Positions 35,301-46,766 of a stretch of 64,000 nt of DNA are shown here, piece by piece (position 1 is the stretch's first letter; every line of letters starts with the position of its first letter). The stretch lies in NCBI RefSeq assembly GCF_905220415.1, contig NC_059549.1, positions 8,618,001-8,682,000 of the forward strand. Reading direction: 5' to 3'. Both the position numbers and the translations under genes were made by a program. Source of the DNA: Colias croceus (taxonomy: Eukaryota; Arthropoda; Insecta; Lepidoptera; Pieridae). The notes under the pieces were generated by a model. That model ran no database searches, was not told where the DNA came from, and was given only the letters and a program-made list of their open reading frames with translations.

Positions 35301-37909
35301 TGTTTAGTTTTAACAATCTCATCCATTTCCTGCACATCTTCCCTGTAGTCAGACAATTCCCCTTTAAGTTCTTGAATACTTTCCTTTTCCAGTAGCAATG
35401 ATTTCTTTTGTTCGGCTGTAAATTTAATAAATACAAGTTTACATTTTGAATCTTCATTTCATAAGATAGATCTGAGTATAGTTCAGAATAAATTCTTTTC
35501 CATGTATTCCTGCTTTTCTAGTAGTTCATCACCACAACAAATGTTACTGACCTCATTTCTAAGAACAAACATGTGCGACACTAGTCAACACTATTTACGA
35601 AAACTATTCATTAACATTTGTACCACCTTGACCGCTACTAAAATGTGGATAATTGCCAAGTATTATTACCTAATTTCTCTAAAGCGTCTTCAATAACCTC
35701 AATGTCTTTTGTCGATAGGCCTTCGTCGTCCTTTGGTTTGGGAGTGTCAACTGCGATAACTGGTGCAGGATCAACTAATACAGAACCAATATCTTCAAGA
35801 ATTGGCGCTTTGTCTTTGAGCTCCTCTTTTTGGCGTTTCTTAGTCTCCAACATTTGCTTCTCTCTCTCAGCTTCTTGCATCTCTTTAATCTCTTCTTTAA
35901 TTTTCAGCTCTTCTAACCTAATAACTTCAAGTTTAGCCTGTAAACATGATGAGAATTGCTTTCATACTTATGCAATATCAGATAGTATGTACATACTACA
36001 TATACAATTAATGGGAAACTGTGATTTTGTTATCAATTTATTTATCTATTCAGTACATCAAAAGAAACAAAATTTAGAACATAAATTATATGAAACATAA
36101 ATCAAGAGTTATTTAAAAAGTACAAATATTCTATCTGAAAAGTGACTAAAACTTATATTTACCTTGAAATCAACTTTACCCTCCTTCTCTCCAATGGCAG
36201 CTTTAGTTTGCATGACAACATGTTCTGGTAGAGCCGAAATGGTTGCTTTCAGCTTGTATGTTGTTGGCACATGCTCTGGCACCATTAGAGCTCTAGAGAG
36301 CAACAGTAGAGATGGAGGTACCTTCTCATTCAAAGACAAGTCCAACCAATTCCTCAATTCCTTCCTTAACCTCTCCTCGGAAACGCCATACGCACGCATA
36401 CCTCTCGCCCGGCAAGCTTGTTGTAACTCGCTGAAATTTAAACTGTCGACACCCTCCTTGGCAATCATTTTGTCATCTGCTGCCAATGACCTCAACTTCA
36501 TCTTAAGATTAAACCTTAACATGGCACCAGTGCCAATCGTGGATACATTAAGTACTTTACACAGAGCTACTAAATGTGGCCGCCCCAGTGAATCTAGTGT
36601 TATTTCATCTTCAAACAACTTGGAGAACTTCATAATTTCTTCACTGGTCGCCACATCACCCGACGTTCTTATTTTATTAAAGAATGCAGAGAACTCCTTA
36701 GCCAACTCAGAATGTCTGTTGCTCGCTTGAGGAGCCATCTGATCTAGGGTTTCTTGGAAGAACTTTGCCATTTCAAGTTTAACTTTCAAATGTTGCTTTA
36801 ACTTGGCCTCTTTCTGACTACTACTTTCGAATGTAGATGGTAACATATTGGGAAACAGTTTAAGGAATATTGGAAGTGCAAATTCTAAGAATGGGACTGC
36901 AATGAAAACAATCAAAGGCACCATTCTGAACACATCTCCAATAGTAGTGACCAACAATCTATGTTCTCTCCTTGTTAATGATTGTCCTCTTAAGATTTTA
37001 AAGATCAATGTTGCAGAGATACGCACTTCAATAAATAATAACCTAAAACCGTGATAGTAATGCCTCAACTCATTCATAATCCTCTCTTTTATGCTCTTCT
37101 TCTGTTCTTGCTTCTTAGGAAGCTTTTCTTTTTCTTCTATTTCCTTCTTTATTGTCACAACTGTTGCTTCAACTTTTGAAGAAGGCTTTAGTGGTTCCTT
37201 TTCAAAATAATAATTACTTGTAGACAAATGTCGCAAATAAAATGGTGAAAATATTGTCGAATTCAGAGGCTTCTGAGTAATATCATGCTGCAATCTTAGT
37301 GGTTGGGTTGTGTAATATGACAATGACCTTGAGAGAGTAATATATGGAATATTTTGATATTGTTTGGTCTCCCATAATAATGCTGAAATAAACGATTTAA
37401 TATTATTATTTTTTTTAATTTATGTCTTTAGTTTACCGTAACAAGGGTGGCTAGTATAATATTATTTCTATTTTCGTCAGTCACTACTTGCTCCCAACGT
37501 GTTATTGTTTTTGTATTTCAAACAATTGAAGAAATGAAACGTATTAAATTAAATCATGTGTATTTTTTTAAATACGAATAATATATTTTAACAGCAACCG
37601 AGTTATAATATGCAAATCGGTTATCGAGGACGGTAACCAAAATCTATATTTAATAGTTTAATCAATACATGATTAAATGACACAATTTTCTAAGAAGGAG
37701 CTATAAGTATATTACATATTATGTATATTGTAATAATATGTATATTTTAATAAACCACACCATAAACATTGATGAAGTCATGGTGTAATCAATCAAACCC
37801 TACAAAAGGTTAGAACAGGATTTATTTATTTACAAATATTATCAATATAATAATATAACTTACTTGATTTTTTAACGCATCGACAGTGGTTCAGGATAAT
37901 TCTGTTCAT
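32336..37909 (-). CDS. Letm1: LETM1 mitochondrial inner-membrane proton/cation exchanger
   Basis: Complete model of seven exons: 37909-37864, 37382-36163, 35937-35670, 35415-35268, 34443-34170, 33030-32854, 32479-32336. All junctions are GT/AG and in phase, giving 758 residues (human LETM1 has 739). LETM1 sets mitochondrial K+/H+ and Ca2+/H+ balance and matrix volume. The N-terminus is basic, Ser/Leu-rich and mitochondrial-targeting in character. The single membrane span is at about 169-189, followed by the conserved LKLFPNMLPSTFE block, then the LETM/ribosome-binding-like domain and acidic coiled coils. An EF-hand-like loop (DDDFDGQLKIDD) lies at 638-649 and a further coiled coil precedes a Lys/Glu-rich end. 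The start chosen is the first ATG giving a presequence and a valid donor. Confidence 0.95.
32739..32802 (-). repeat. dispersed repeat around a CATTTCATGAAATG palindrome
   Basis: This intron sequence of LETM1, read on the minus strand, shares about 45 bases (GTCGTGGCCATAT.CGTAG ... CATTTCATGAAATG) with 54693-54738. The core is a perfect 14-base dyad. It is likely a small dispersed element of unknown class. Confidence 0.5.
33031..35267 (-). other. LETM1 introns 4 and 5
   Basis: Introns 33031-34169 and 34444-35267 are AT-rich (TA-rich runs at 33200-33420 and 33990-34060). I see no element with clear ends and no nested gene in them. Confidence 0.6.
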
Positions 37910-38177
37910 TTTTGCTGTTTATGTTTACTTATTTATTATTAAGAAAAATATGAAAATTATTGAAAACAAATTCAACCTTTAGTGCACCATGACAATCTAG
38001 AAGTTATACAGACTAAAAATAATTTTACTCTTTTAAGTTAGCTAACAAATAATTACAGATAATAACTATTTTTATGATCCCAATAAATTGTTATTGTTTA
38101 TTTAAAGAATTCTGTCAAACACTTCGAATAGAATAATTAATTTGTGCAATTTCTATGATAAAATTAATATTATCATA

Positions 38178-39359
38178 CAGTGCGACACAAAAGAGATGAC
38201 AAAAAATGAGGGCGCCACCGTCGCTCATATAGCAACACTGATACTGCGACGCAAGCAATCTTGATACTATAGAATAAAAATCAAAAAATAAAAAGTAATA
38301 AATACCGCGATTTAAAGTTGTTTCATTCATCATCGTGTAAATTTAAGACAAAAATACATTAGTATTTTAAATGACCTACCTAGGTCAAATTTTACTTAAA
38401 TGTATTTGGAATTAGTTTATAGAAATCGGTCAAGCCATTTAGACTGCAGAGGCGCACATAGAATCAAACATACGAACAAACAAACATACATACATACAGC
38501 TCAAACCTAAGGCTTAAACACATTACGCTCCTTCTGGGTCCGTCAGGTAAAAAAAACAAGGTGATTTGAAAACTACATATTTTTATTTATTTTTTGTAGA
38601 TATTCTCCTTCATTTTTACTCCCTTGCTCCACTATCCTGCGTACTGTGCTTTCAGAAACCCCTATAACAAACGAATTAAGATGAATAAAATCAAATAGTA
38701 CATTTAACATATTTATTTAGTAGCTTAAAACTATTTTTTTTATGTCGGAGGCCAAGACTCACTTTGGATCCCTGCGTCCACTCTAGTAAGTAGCAAGTAA
38801 AGATTATAAGCATAGATAGCTGTATGAAAATAGTTATCACTATACTATTTAAGGGTGGTTGGATTGGATATAACTTCTTGACTCAAATTGTGCTTGTCGC
38901 ACTATAAAAACTAGTTTTTGTTTACATACAAATAACCTCAAATTAAATTTCAAAAACGTAATAATCGCCATAGATACGTACATTAAACACTCGTCACTAA
39001 TGGAATATTCTATTTTACGTAGTACTGAGCAAAAATAAATGGAATCTCACCGGTATAATCTGCTGTACGTCTGTAAACGTTTTCCAAATATTTTTCTCGT
39101 TTTTCAGCTTGAAATTATGAGAAACACCGAATGAAAACTTTATATATGGCATCACGGACACCGCTACGTTTAACCTTTTTCATGATTTCTCCTTTTTTGA
39201 GTAAATTTCTTGTTTAAAATAACAATTTTATCTCAACTTCACCAAATAAACAACAAATTTTTTTCAACTTGACAGCTGCATTGATAATTCAGGGTTGCCA
39301 GATAATGAAAGAAAAATTAGTTCCAAATTAATTAATTTCATCTCTTTTATGTCGCACTG
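38178..39359 (-). mobile_element. 1182-bp TA-flanked inverted-repeat transposon relic (Tc1/IS630-like)
   Basis: Termini CAGTGCGACACAAAAGAGAT (38178) and the reverse complement of the right end (39359) match over more than 20 bases with one mismatch. TA flanks both ends (38176-38177 and 39360-39361). Minus-strand fragments look like the N-terminal DNA-binding part of a transposase: REKYLENVYRR near 39090, and GVSESTVRRIVEQG with helix-turn-helix character near 38650. They are broken by stops and frame changes. The catalytic domain is missing. A repeat with (ACATAC)-type simple sequence at 38440-38530 seems inserted inside it. It lies 268 bp upstream of the LETM1 start codon. Confidence 0.8.
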
Positions 39360-39654
39360 TATTTTAACGTCGCGAAATCTTTTCTCAAAAGGCACGATGC
39401 CGTCCACAGCCGATGTGGTCCATTAAAAAAAACGAATCTAACCTACAATACAACAAATAAAAAAAAATATTTTTTAATTCTGTACCTACTTAATTATGAT
39501 GATACATTAGACAATGAATATTTTATGTAAATATCTACCTAATATTAAAAACTTAGCATGCGTTGCTATAAGGTCAAACAGTAAGTTTTCATTTCCATGT
39601 AATTGGTACATTAGGTTTAGAACTTTACAACAATAGGGTTAGAACTCTCAGCTG

Positions 39655-39768
39655 TTAACGCTACTCTTACAAATTTTGTGATAATAAAATAGAATAATTA
39701 AATTTTTAGCATTAACGCTACTCTTACAAATTTTGTGATAATAAAATAGAATAATTAAATTTTTAGCA
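39655..39768. repeat. perfect 57-bp tandem duplication upstream of REXO2
   Basis: The unit starting TTAACGCTACTCTTACAAAT at 39655 is repeated exactly from 39712, ending 15 bases before the REXO2 start codon. It therefore duplicates the presumed 5' UTR or core promoter. Confidence 0.9.
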
Positions 39769-39783
39769 TTACAAATAAACAAA

Positions 39784-40858
39784 ATGAGTTCATGCAATAA
39801 TAGCCCCAAGAGTGAAGCGAAACGAATAGTATGGGTCGATTTGGAAATGACTGGATTGGATGTAGACAAAGATCATATCTTGGAAATTGCATGCCTCGTA
39901 AGTGATGCTGATCTCAACGTGGTTGCTACGGGTCCTAACATAGCCATAAACCAACCGGATGAAATATTAAATAGTATGGGTGAATGGTGCACTGCACACC
40001 ATGGTGAGGTACTTAGAACTTAATATTTTTTTATTATGAAACTAATTTTCAAGTAAAGCATGTAACTTTTGACTTTTTTATAAATTAAACATAAAGTATT
40101 AATCTGAAAAGAAGCAGAGCTTGTTTGAACTTTTCTTTGAAGTAACAAAAAACAAATTTTTATTAAGTTCCATGTTCAATGAAATGTTATTTCCTCGTAG
40201 AAATAGGCCATTCTAACCTAATGAGTTTTCCTGAACCATTTGATTGTAATATATATTTTTTATTCATTTCCTATATTCTACAAAACCTAACTTTATATTA
40301 TAAATGCAAAAGTAATTCTGTATGTCTGTCTCTTGTCACCTTAACCACTGAACTGTTTTGGGTGGAATTTTAAACATACAGAAATAGCGTGAGACCTAAG
40401 AAAGGACATAGGATAAGATGTATATGGGAACCATGAGGGTTTCCACGGGTGGAAATCTAGTTTGTCATAAACCTGTAACATACACATTTCACATGTTTTT
40501 CTTTCAGAGCGGACTAACAAAGGCTTGCCGTGAATCTACGATAAGTTTAATTGAAGCTGAAAATCAAGTATTAAAATTTCTTAAGACACATGTACCAGAA
40601 AAGAAATGTCCCTTAGGAGGTAATAGTGTATATATGGACAGATTATTTATAAGAAAATATATGCCAAGGGTAAATGATTACTTACATTATAGAATAATTG
40701 ACGTTAGTTCATTCAAAGAAATAATAATGAGGTGGTTTCCAAAGGAATATTCAAATATACCTAAAAAGAAATTTGCACACCGAGGCATGGATGATATTTT
40801 AGAAAGTTTAGCCGAATTAAAATATTATAAGGATAATGTTTTTAAGAATCAATGTTGA
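39784..40858 (+). CDS. REXO2: oligoribonuclease (REXO2-type DEDDh 3'-5' exonuclease)
   Basis: Two exons, 39784-40008 and 40508-40858, join in phase 0 (GAG|GTACTT ... TTTCAG|AGC) to give 191 residues. The enzyme degrades 2-5-nucleotide RNA and DNA remnants to mononucleotides, in mitochondria and cytosol. The DEDDh motifs are complete: VDLEMTG (D19, E21), Asp near 119 (GNSVYMDRLF), and HRGMD (H166, D170). Also present are the conserved EWCTAHHG...SGLTKA and HYRIIDVSS segments. Length matches cytosolic forms. No mitochondrial presequence is visible from this ATG, so either an upstream start exists or this is the short isoform. Confidence 0.95.
40295..40460 (+). mobile_element. Helitron-like fragment in the REXO2 intron
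   Basis: The segment starts with a TATAAATGCAAAAGTAA... TCTGTATGTCTGTCT-type head and ends in GGGTGGAAATCTAG|T. This is the general layout of lepidopteran Helitron-like non-autonomous elements. It is degenerate and shares no long identity with the other copies. Confidence 0.5.
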
Positions 40859-41243
40859 TGATGATTGTCAAGCGTTTTTGTTGAATGCTGTTGTAAATTT
40901 TGTTCTAAGCATAATTTTAAATTGAATGCAAAAAACTTATTTAATATTTTTAAGACATCAGAATTCTGTGTTGCAGTCAATACTAATATAATACTGATTT
41001 TAACATGTACAAATAATAGATTTGCAGTATTGTAATCATGTTAGGATGTTATCTGTTTTTGTATTAACTTCAGAACAAATGCATAAAAATATACTTCTGA
41101 AAAATATTTGTATTATTTTCCCCCCTTTTTTGAATAGAAAATTTTTATTATTGCGCCATCTGTCAGAAAACTATAAAAATAATGTACATTCTAAAACAGT
41201 AATTAAATATATTTTTGCGTCATCTGTTAGAAGACCACAAAAG

Positions 41244-41845
41244 TAGTGTAAATTCTTAAGGCTATTAAATATATTATAGCGCCATCTAGTTGTTTAAGCA
41301 ATAAATAATAGTTGAAACTATTCGATACTAGATGGCGTAATTTAGTTACTCTCGATTTACTAAATTACGCCATCTAGTATCGAATAGTTTCAACTATTAT
41401 TTATTGCTTAAACAACTAGATGGCGCTATAATATATTTAATAGCCTTAAGAATTTACGTACACTATAACAAACCCTGTATGGAAATTGGAATCTAAAACT
41501 TTTATGAATTAAATTAATTTTTGATTTGATTCACAAGGTTGGATAAAATTTGTTCGATTAGCAACGGAACTATGGAAGTACGGAACTAACGGAAGAATTT
41601 AAACTAGTGTACAAATTCTTTAAAGCTATTAAATATATTAAAGCGCCATCTAGTTGTTTTAGCAATAAATAATAGTTGAAACTATTCGATACAAGATGGC
41701 GTTATTTAGTTACTCTCGATAATAATTTAACAATGGAAATTGGAATCTAAAACTTTTATGAATTAAAATTTTAGGGTTTAGGTAACTGTATTAATTTGAT
41801 TCACAAGGTTGGATAAAATTAATTGTTCGATTAGCAAAGGAACTA
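41244..41845. repeat. duplicated repeat block with GCGCCATCTAG motifs
   Basis: Two related copies, 41244-41572 and 41605-41845, share an AAATTCTT...GCTATTAAATATATT head, the GCGCCATCTAGTTG...GATACTAGATGGCG core, and a GGAAATTGGAATCTAAAAC ... TTCGATTAGCAA tail. The first copy additionally contains an inverted second core, making the hairpin at 41248-41457. Shorter relatives of the GCGCCATCT motif lie at about 41150 and 41218. Confidence 0.8.
41248..41457. repeat. perfect inverted repeat, 99-bp arms, 12-nt loop
   Basis: Left arm 41248-41346 and right arm 41359-41457 are exact reverse complements by base-by-base reading; the loop is 41347-41358. The structure starts 390 bp after the REXO2 stop codon. 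A transcript through it would fold into a 99-bp perfect stem. Confidence 0.95.
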
Positions 41846-41931
41846 GTAAAACTGCAGCGAATGTATTTTAACCATTTCAAGTTTTGCAACTACTTAAGAG
41901 CGCTTATTCAATTTAACGCAAGTCAAAATCT

Positions 41932-41957
41932 CCGCGATCTATTACGATAGATCGCGG
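41932..41957. repeat. GC-rich hairpin, 11-bp arms, TACG loop
   Basis: CCGCGATCTAT (41932-41942) and ATAGATCGCGG (41947-41957) are perfect complements in a locally GC-richer patch (41930-42070) that stands out from AT-rich surroundings. The patch may be a fragment of a mobile element. Confidence 0.7.
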
Positions 41958-43204
41958 CTTGCGCTATCCTTTTACTATGAACAGCATAGGTCCACAGGAG
42001 AGCGCCGAGCAACATATCCTCTCTCTGGGAAGGCTCGCTGCCGACTGATTTTAATCGGGTCGCGCGCAGTGTTTTATAGTACTTTAAAAAAAATTGTAGA
42101 AAAATAATAGAGGTACCTTAGTTGATTTTTTAAATTTTATCTTATAAGTAATACGTTCTTTTATTGCAATATGTATAAATTATATTCAACTAAGTCAAAT
42201 ATCTTGGTGAAAATAATCATTTTGTCGAGTATAATTTCTAAAAAAATTCACATTGTTCGGATTTTAATTTCGTAAGTTAGGAGTCCAAATTAAAAAAATC
42301 TTTTAACTAACTATTTTAATAAGGATTTTTGCAGTTAGTTAAAAAAAATGTGTGTTAGATCTGTCAGCAATTTCAGATATTTTTAGCTTCGAAATTGACA
42401 CTAAAAGTGAAATCAAGTAATCATCGGCTCAGTTATCTTGATGGTATTCACAAATACTGTATTAATTGAAAAAAACTCTTAACTAACTATATAGACAATA
42501 AAATTCCCTAAAATTATTAGTAATTCATATGTTTGTAAGATAAGTGGTTGATGGACAATCTGGTTTGAAAAATCACATATTTGAGCCAAACAGCGCACGG
42601 ACCGCGTACACGGCCTTAATGCTCGTATGTTCAAAATTAGCATCTAGATTGATTCCCGCCTTCATTTCAAAGCTTTTTAGTTTTACTAATCAAGTCAGAT
42701 TCGGTATTTACCTACCTAGTCTATAATAAAATACGTCATGTACCTATATTAAATTTATTTAGTATACCTAATAGTGGTAAAGATTTGTATTAATATTAAT
42801 ATTTATAGGATCTATAATGATCTAAGATTTCAACCTTAGATCATTAAAGATTTCAACTTATTGATATTTATGGTTTTGCTAATGTCTTTTAATTGTAATA
42901 GTGAAATTTATTAGTATGTTTTGTAAGATATGCATGTAACTTTTAACACTGCTATGCGATTATCCAAGCTTACAACGCTTTTTATCCTCTAACAAAGTTA
43001 AACGATTTCTAAAAAAAAACGTTGCGTTTATTTTTTGTTAAAACTTACAGCTGTTTATATGAAAAATGAAAATATAGCATAGGCCATAGGTAACTACTTA
43101 TACAATTAGGTAATATCAATTCACATGGCCTACGGTTTCGCTTGGCTTATAAGCTCTGACAACAAAGTTGATATTCTTCCAATAAAAAAATATATCTAGG
43201 AATA

Positions 43205-43800
43205 CTAGGTATAATATAGGTATAATAAAGCTGAAGAGTTTGTTTGTTTGAACGCGCTAATCTCAGGAACTAGTAGTCCGATTTGAAAAATTATTTCGGT
43301 GTCAGATAGCTCATTTATCGAGGAAGGCATATTGAATTACATATTTGCTACATATCATCACGCACCAACAACAGCGGAGCACAGGTAGTGTATCAATAAA
43401 GGCAAAAAATAAATGAATCCCTAACGAACACATCGCTCATAAGTAGCCACAAAATAAGTTGCAAATATTGTGTTGGTAACTTTTAATAGGATAAGGAATG
43501 ATGTTGTTACATACTGAACGAACCTTACTTAGCATACTGTATCTTCTAAATCTATGGGGATTTAATCTCTAAAGCCATTCTAACGCAATTGGTAGGGACA
43601 TGCTTAATTTCCAACAGGGTAAATACGAATTTCACATGTACTTGTTTGTTTGTTTGAACGCGCTAATCTCAAGAACTACTGGTCCGATTTGGAAAATTCT
43701 TTCGGTGTTTGATAGCCCAGATATCGAGGAAGGCTATAGGCTATAAGCTAGGCTATAGGCGAAGCGGAGCCACTCGGGTGAAACCGCGGAGCGCAGCTAG
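43205..43800 (+). mobile_element. Lep1-like Helitron sequence, two partial copies
   Basis: The segment GTTTGTTTGAACGCGCTAAT followed by CTCAGGAACTA and GATAGCTCATTTATCGAGGA occurs near 43235 and again, slightly diverged, near 43650. The second copy ends CGGGTGAAACCGCGGAGCGCAGCTAG|T, the typical Lep1 terminus. The two copies lie in direct order. No Rep/helicase coding is present. Confidence 0.7.
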
Positions 43801-44669
43801 TATAAAATATACTTAGTAGATACTAGATAGATACCTTTTCAAATAATAATCCAAAGGTGAATTAAAAACTGTATTCATTTATTTAACTACCTTTAATCAC
43901 AATACTATTTTAGGAATTTGTCTAATCATACATCATAACTGTGTTAACTAACAATTAATATAACAATAATACAATTAAATATATATATATTATGTAATAT
44001 GTAATTCCTTTCACTAATTAGGTACATTTATAGTGAATTATTGGCAACAATCAGAAGAGGCACTAGTTTTACAATTATACAAATAAATTTAGATACTAAA
44101 TAAAACATTCCAAAAGGTATTTATGATAAATACTTACAAATAAATCTAGTAGAAAAGAAGTACAATTTGAAAAAATATCTTACTTTTATCTGTGTTTGGC
44201 TACATACAATATATTCCATACATATAGTTACAAAACATTTATAACTTAAAAAAATAAACATAACTTTGTAGGTGTTGCGTGCCCTTAGTTACAACCTAGA
44301 TATTACGAAATCTCAAAGGTCTCACGAAAGCTTATTCAGGCTAAAATTCACCAAAATAATCGATACTTTTAGATATTTCAGTACATATCACAGACAGAAC
44401 ATATAATCAAGCCAAAATAGATCTATATCGAACTTTTTAATTAACACAACAAAAATATAGATATGCACTCTACAATTCTTTATTATTGATGAAAATAATA
44501 GATGAAAAAAACAGTTTTCATATAGGTACTAGGCGTATGTATACTGCACAGTATACTGTGTACATATTAGGTAGGTATAATGTAGGTATATAGATAGTAT
44601 TTACAGCTATTAGTAGGTGTACCATAATAAAAATATATATTGTAATAGAATAAGAAAATAACTTAGGGA

Positions 44670-44712
44670 CATTGAGTTAATATGTACGTACGTAGTACAT
44701 ATTAACTCAATG
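44670..44712. repeat. 43-bp palindrome flanked by 8-bp direct repeats
   Basis: CATTGAGTTAATATGTAC (44670-44687) and its exact reverse complement (44695-44712) surround a 7-base loop GTACGTA. CTTAGGGA precedes (44662-44669) and follows (44713-44720) the palindrome, exactly like an 8-bp target-site duplication. Confidence 0.9.
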
Positions 44713-46064
44713 CTTAGGGATTCGAAAAATAATACATTCTGTAAAATAAACTACCTACCTAGTTATGTAGTTAAAGGAAAATAGGAACTGTATAAATATT
44801 TTTGTTGTTATATCCAAAGATTTTCATTTTAGCTATGTTATCTCCGTTAGGTACATATTTCACAAAACAACGGAAGAAAAGTGAAAAAACCACACTTGGA
44901 GAATTTAAAAAAAAATTTAGGGTACCGGCAAAAGTGTTTCATGAATGAGCTCCGTACCTATATTTTTCATGTTTCTAACTTTCCAATGAGTCCGCGTGAA
45001 AGACAAAACACTAACTGGTAAATATTCGCTATAATACGTACATAACTAATATCTTGTTAACAATTTGATTTTTATTATTAAAGAATTATTTATTAATCCA
45101 TAACCACTCATTTTTCTATGTAATAAATTGTTTCTATTATTTTAAACTAATGCTCTATATTATTTAATTTATTACGATTTTCTTTGACTATTTTAATAAG
45201 GTACGTGTGTCGCGCTCAAATTTACATTTTTTGTAAGTATACTATTGAAATCCGATATGACCTATTATTATACAATTGATTACACAAGTTAAAGGAGATA
45301 ATATCACAACACAGGTCAATATAATATGTATGTATTTTCTATCAATTACTGTTTAAAACCGTACATGATACATATAACGTTTGGCAAATAGATACAATTT
45401 AATCGAAAAATATAATTTATACATATATAAAGAAGTAGGATATAAAAGTTAAAGAATTTTTATAATTATAGTATAGAGTACAGCAACATTTTAGATTAGA
45501 TCTTGCGTATGTCTAGCTATCGTTTGAGTCGGAGCACCGGAGGCTCAATTCCCGTACCCCTCCTCATTAATTCCTTTTTACTCTTCAAAAAATTCCTTTT
45601 TCCAGACCAAGATTTTATTAAGGCCTATTTATTTATCAATGTGCTCGTATTTCCTAAACAATGCATAAAACTATGAAAAGGTTTACAACTACAAACATTT
45701 TTATATTAATTTTATACATTTAAATACCTATATTTTAACTATGTTTTACACCTATTTGATATATGAATACATTTAAGGTTCTTTTTTATCTACATTCTAT
45801 ATCTAATTAAACATTTTTTATAATAAATATAATTTTTAGATCTATAAATCTGCTTTTATAGAGACTACCTACTCTTCTAATACATTTTTAATATGTATGT
45901 ATTGCAGTCCCAAAAATTATGAAAGTGATCCTATACAATGCATTTTAATTTAATAATGTTAATAAACATCTAAACATACATGTAACTAATTTGAATTTAA
46001 ACCGCGAATTGCGGTTTATGGGTTAACGATTTAATAATCAGCTGATATCTATTACATGGGATGA

Positions 46065-46766
46065 TTATTCGCGTACAAAAACAAATTCGTTGTAGTGGTT
46101 CCAACGATTTTCCTCTGAATCGACACCTGGCTTGAGTTCAGCGGCTCCACCGGCAGTTCCGCTGCCACAGCTCGCCGTCAACTTGAACCCTTGCTCTTGG
46201 AGCATGTCGAACGCCTGCTCTATAAAGGAATGCTTCAGGAAGAAACGCGACGTGTACCTGTCTGCCAATCCATGGTCAGGATCCCGCGATTCGTTCAATG
46301 TTTCTCCGAATACGTCCCGACACAGTGTTACTTTACCACATACCAAAATACGAGACAGCTTCCTGAACTTGACATCGGCGAGTCCGTCTCGGCCGAAGGC
46401 GAAGCTGCCGCGATATCCCACTGTGATGCAGCCGCGTTCCCGGTTCGGGGGCCGCGGGTCGGCATCTCTGACGGCATTCTCCAGGCCGGCCAGGCGGTAG
46501 TGCTTCGCTTCCCGCGCGAGCCGCTTGTGTTCGCGGAAACATTCAGGCAGCACGAGGCCGCCGTCACGGAGGTAGTCTAGCACGTAGCGGAAGAGAACAC
46601 CGTCACGATCGAAGAAAATGCGGCCGCGGGCGTCGCGAGGATGGTCGGGATCTTGCAACGCGGCCGCCGGCAGCGAGTCCGGTTCGCGCAACAGCGTTTC
46701 ACGTGTAGTGGCATAGTGCACGCCGCCTACGTTGAGCTCGAGCACTTCGGGCGGCACGTCCGCCAT
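46065..46766 (-). CDS. Ktl: KCTD8/12/16-type BTB/POZ domain protein (KCTD12-like)
   Basis: Single-exon gene of 233 residues. The T1-type BTB domain lies at about 7-103 (VLELNVGGVHYATTRETLL ... FFDRDGVLFRYVLDYLRDG). It is followed by the conserved second (H1) domain at about 115-230, with GYRGSFAFGRDGLADVKFRK, SRILVCGKV and YTSRFFLKHSFIEQAFDML. Vertebrate relatives are auxiliary subunits that bind GABA-B receptors and shape G-protein signalling. In Drosophila the counterpart is KCTD12-like (Ktl). I chose the ATG at 46766 because it has a strong context (GACCATGG); the frame extends upstream only through a GTG at 46817. It is shorter than vertebrate KCTD8/12/16. The gene is GC-rich compared with its surroundings. 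Confidence 0.9.
   Translation of the reverse strand: MADVPPEVLELNVGGVHYATTRETLLREPDSLPAAALQDPDHPRDARGRIFFDRDGVLFRYVLDYLRDGGLVLPECFREHKRLAREAKHYRLAGLENAVRDADPRPPNRERGCITVGYRGSFAFGRDGLADVKFRKLSRILVCGKVTLCRDVFGETLNESRDPDHGLADRYTSRFFLKHSFIEQAFDMLQEQGFKLTASCGSGTAGGAAELKPGVDSEENRWNHYNEFVFVRE

Larger units (their letters stand above)
41458..46064. other. intergenic region between REXO2 and the KCTD gene
   Basis: No coding exon is supported. It holds the second repeat copy, a GC-rich 26-base hairpin (41932-41957), Lep1-type Helitron sequence (43205-43800) and a 43-bp palindrome (44670-44712). The part near 45500-46064 probably includes the KCTD 3' UTR, with an 8-bp-arm dyad (TAAACCGC/GCGGTTTA) near 46000-46020. 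Confidence 0.55.

Noticed and set aside
39655..39768. Direct repeats considered as a CRISPR-like or regulatory array
   Set aside because: Only two adjacent copies without spacers; it is a simple tandem duplication.
45500..45560. GC-richer stretch with a B-box-like GGCTCAATTCCCG
   Set aside because: No pairing arms or A box at the correct distance; no tRNA could be folded.
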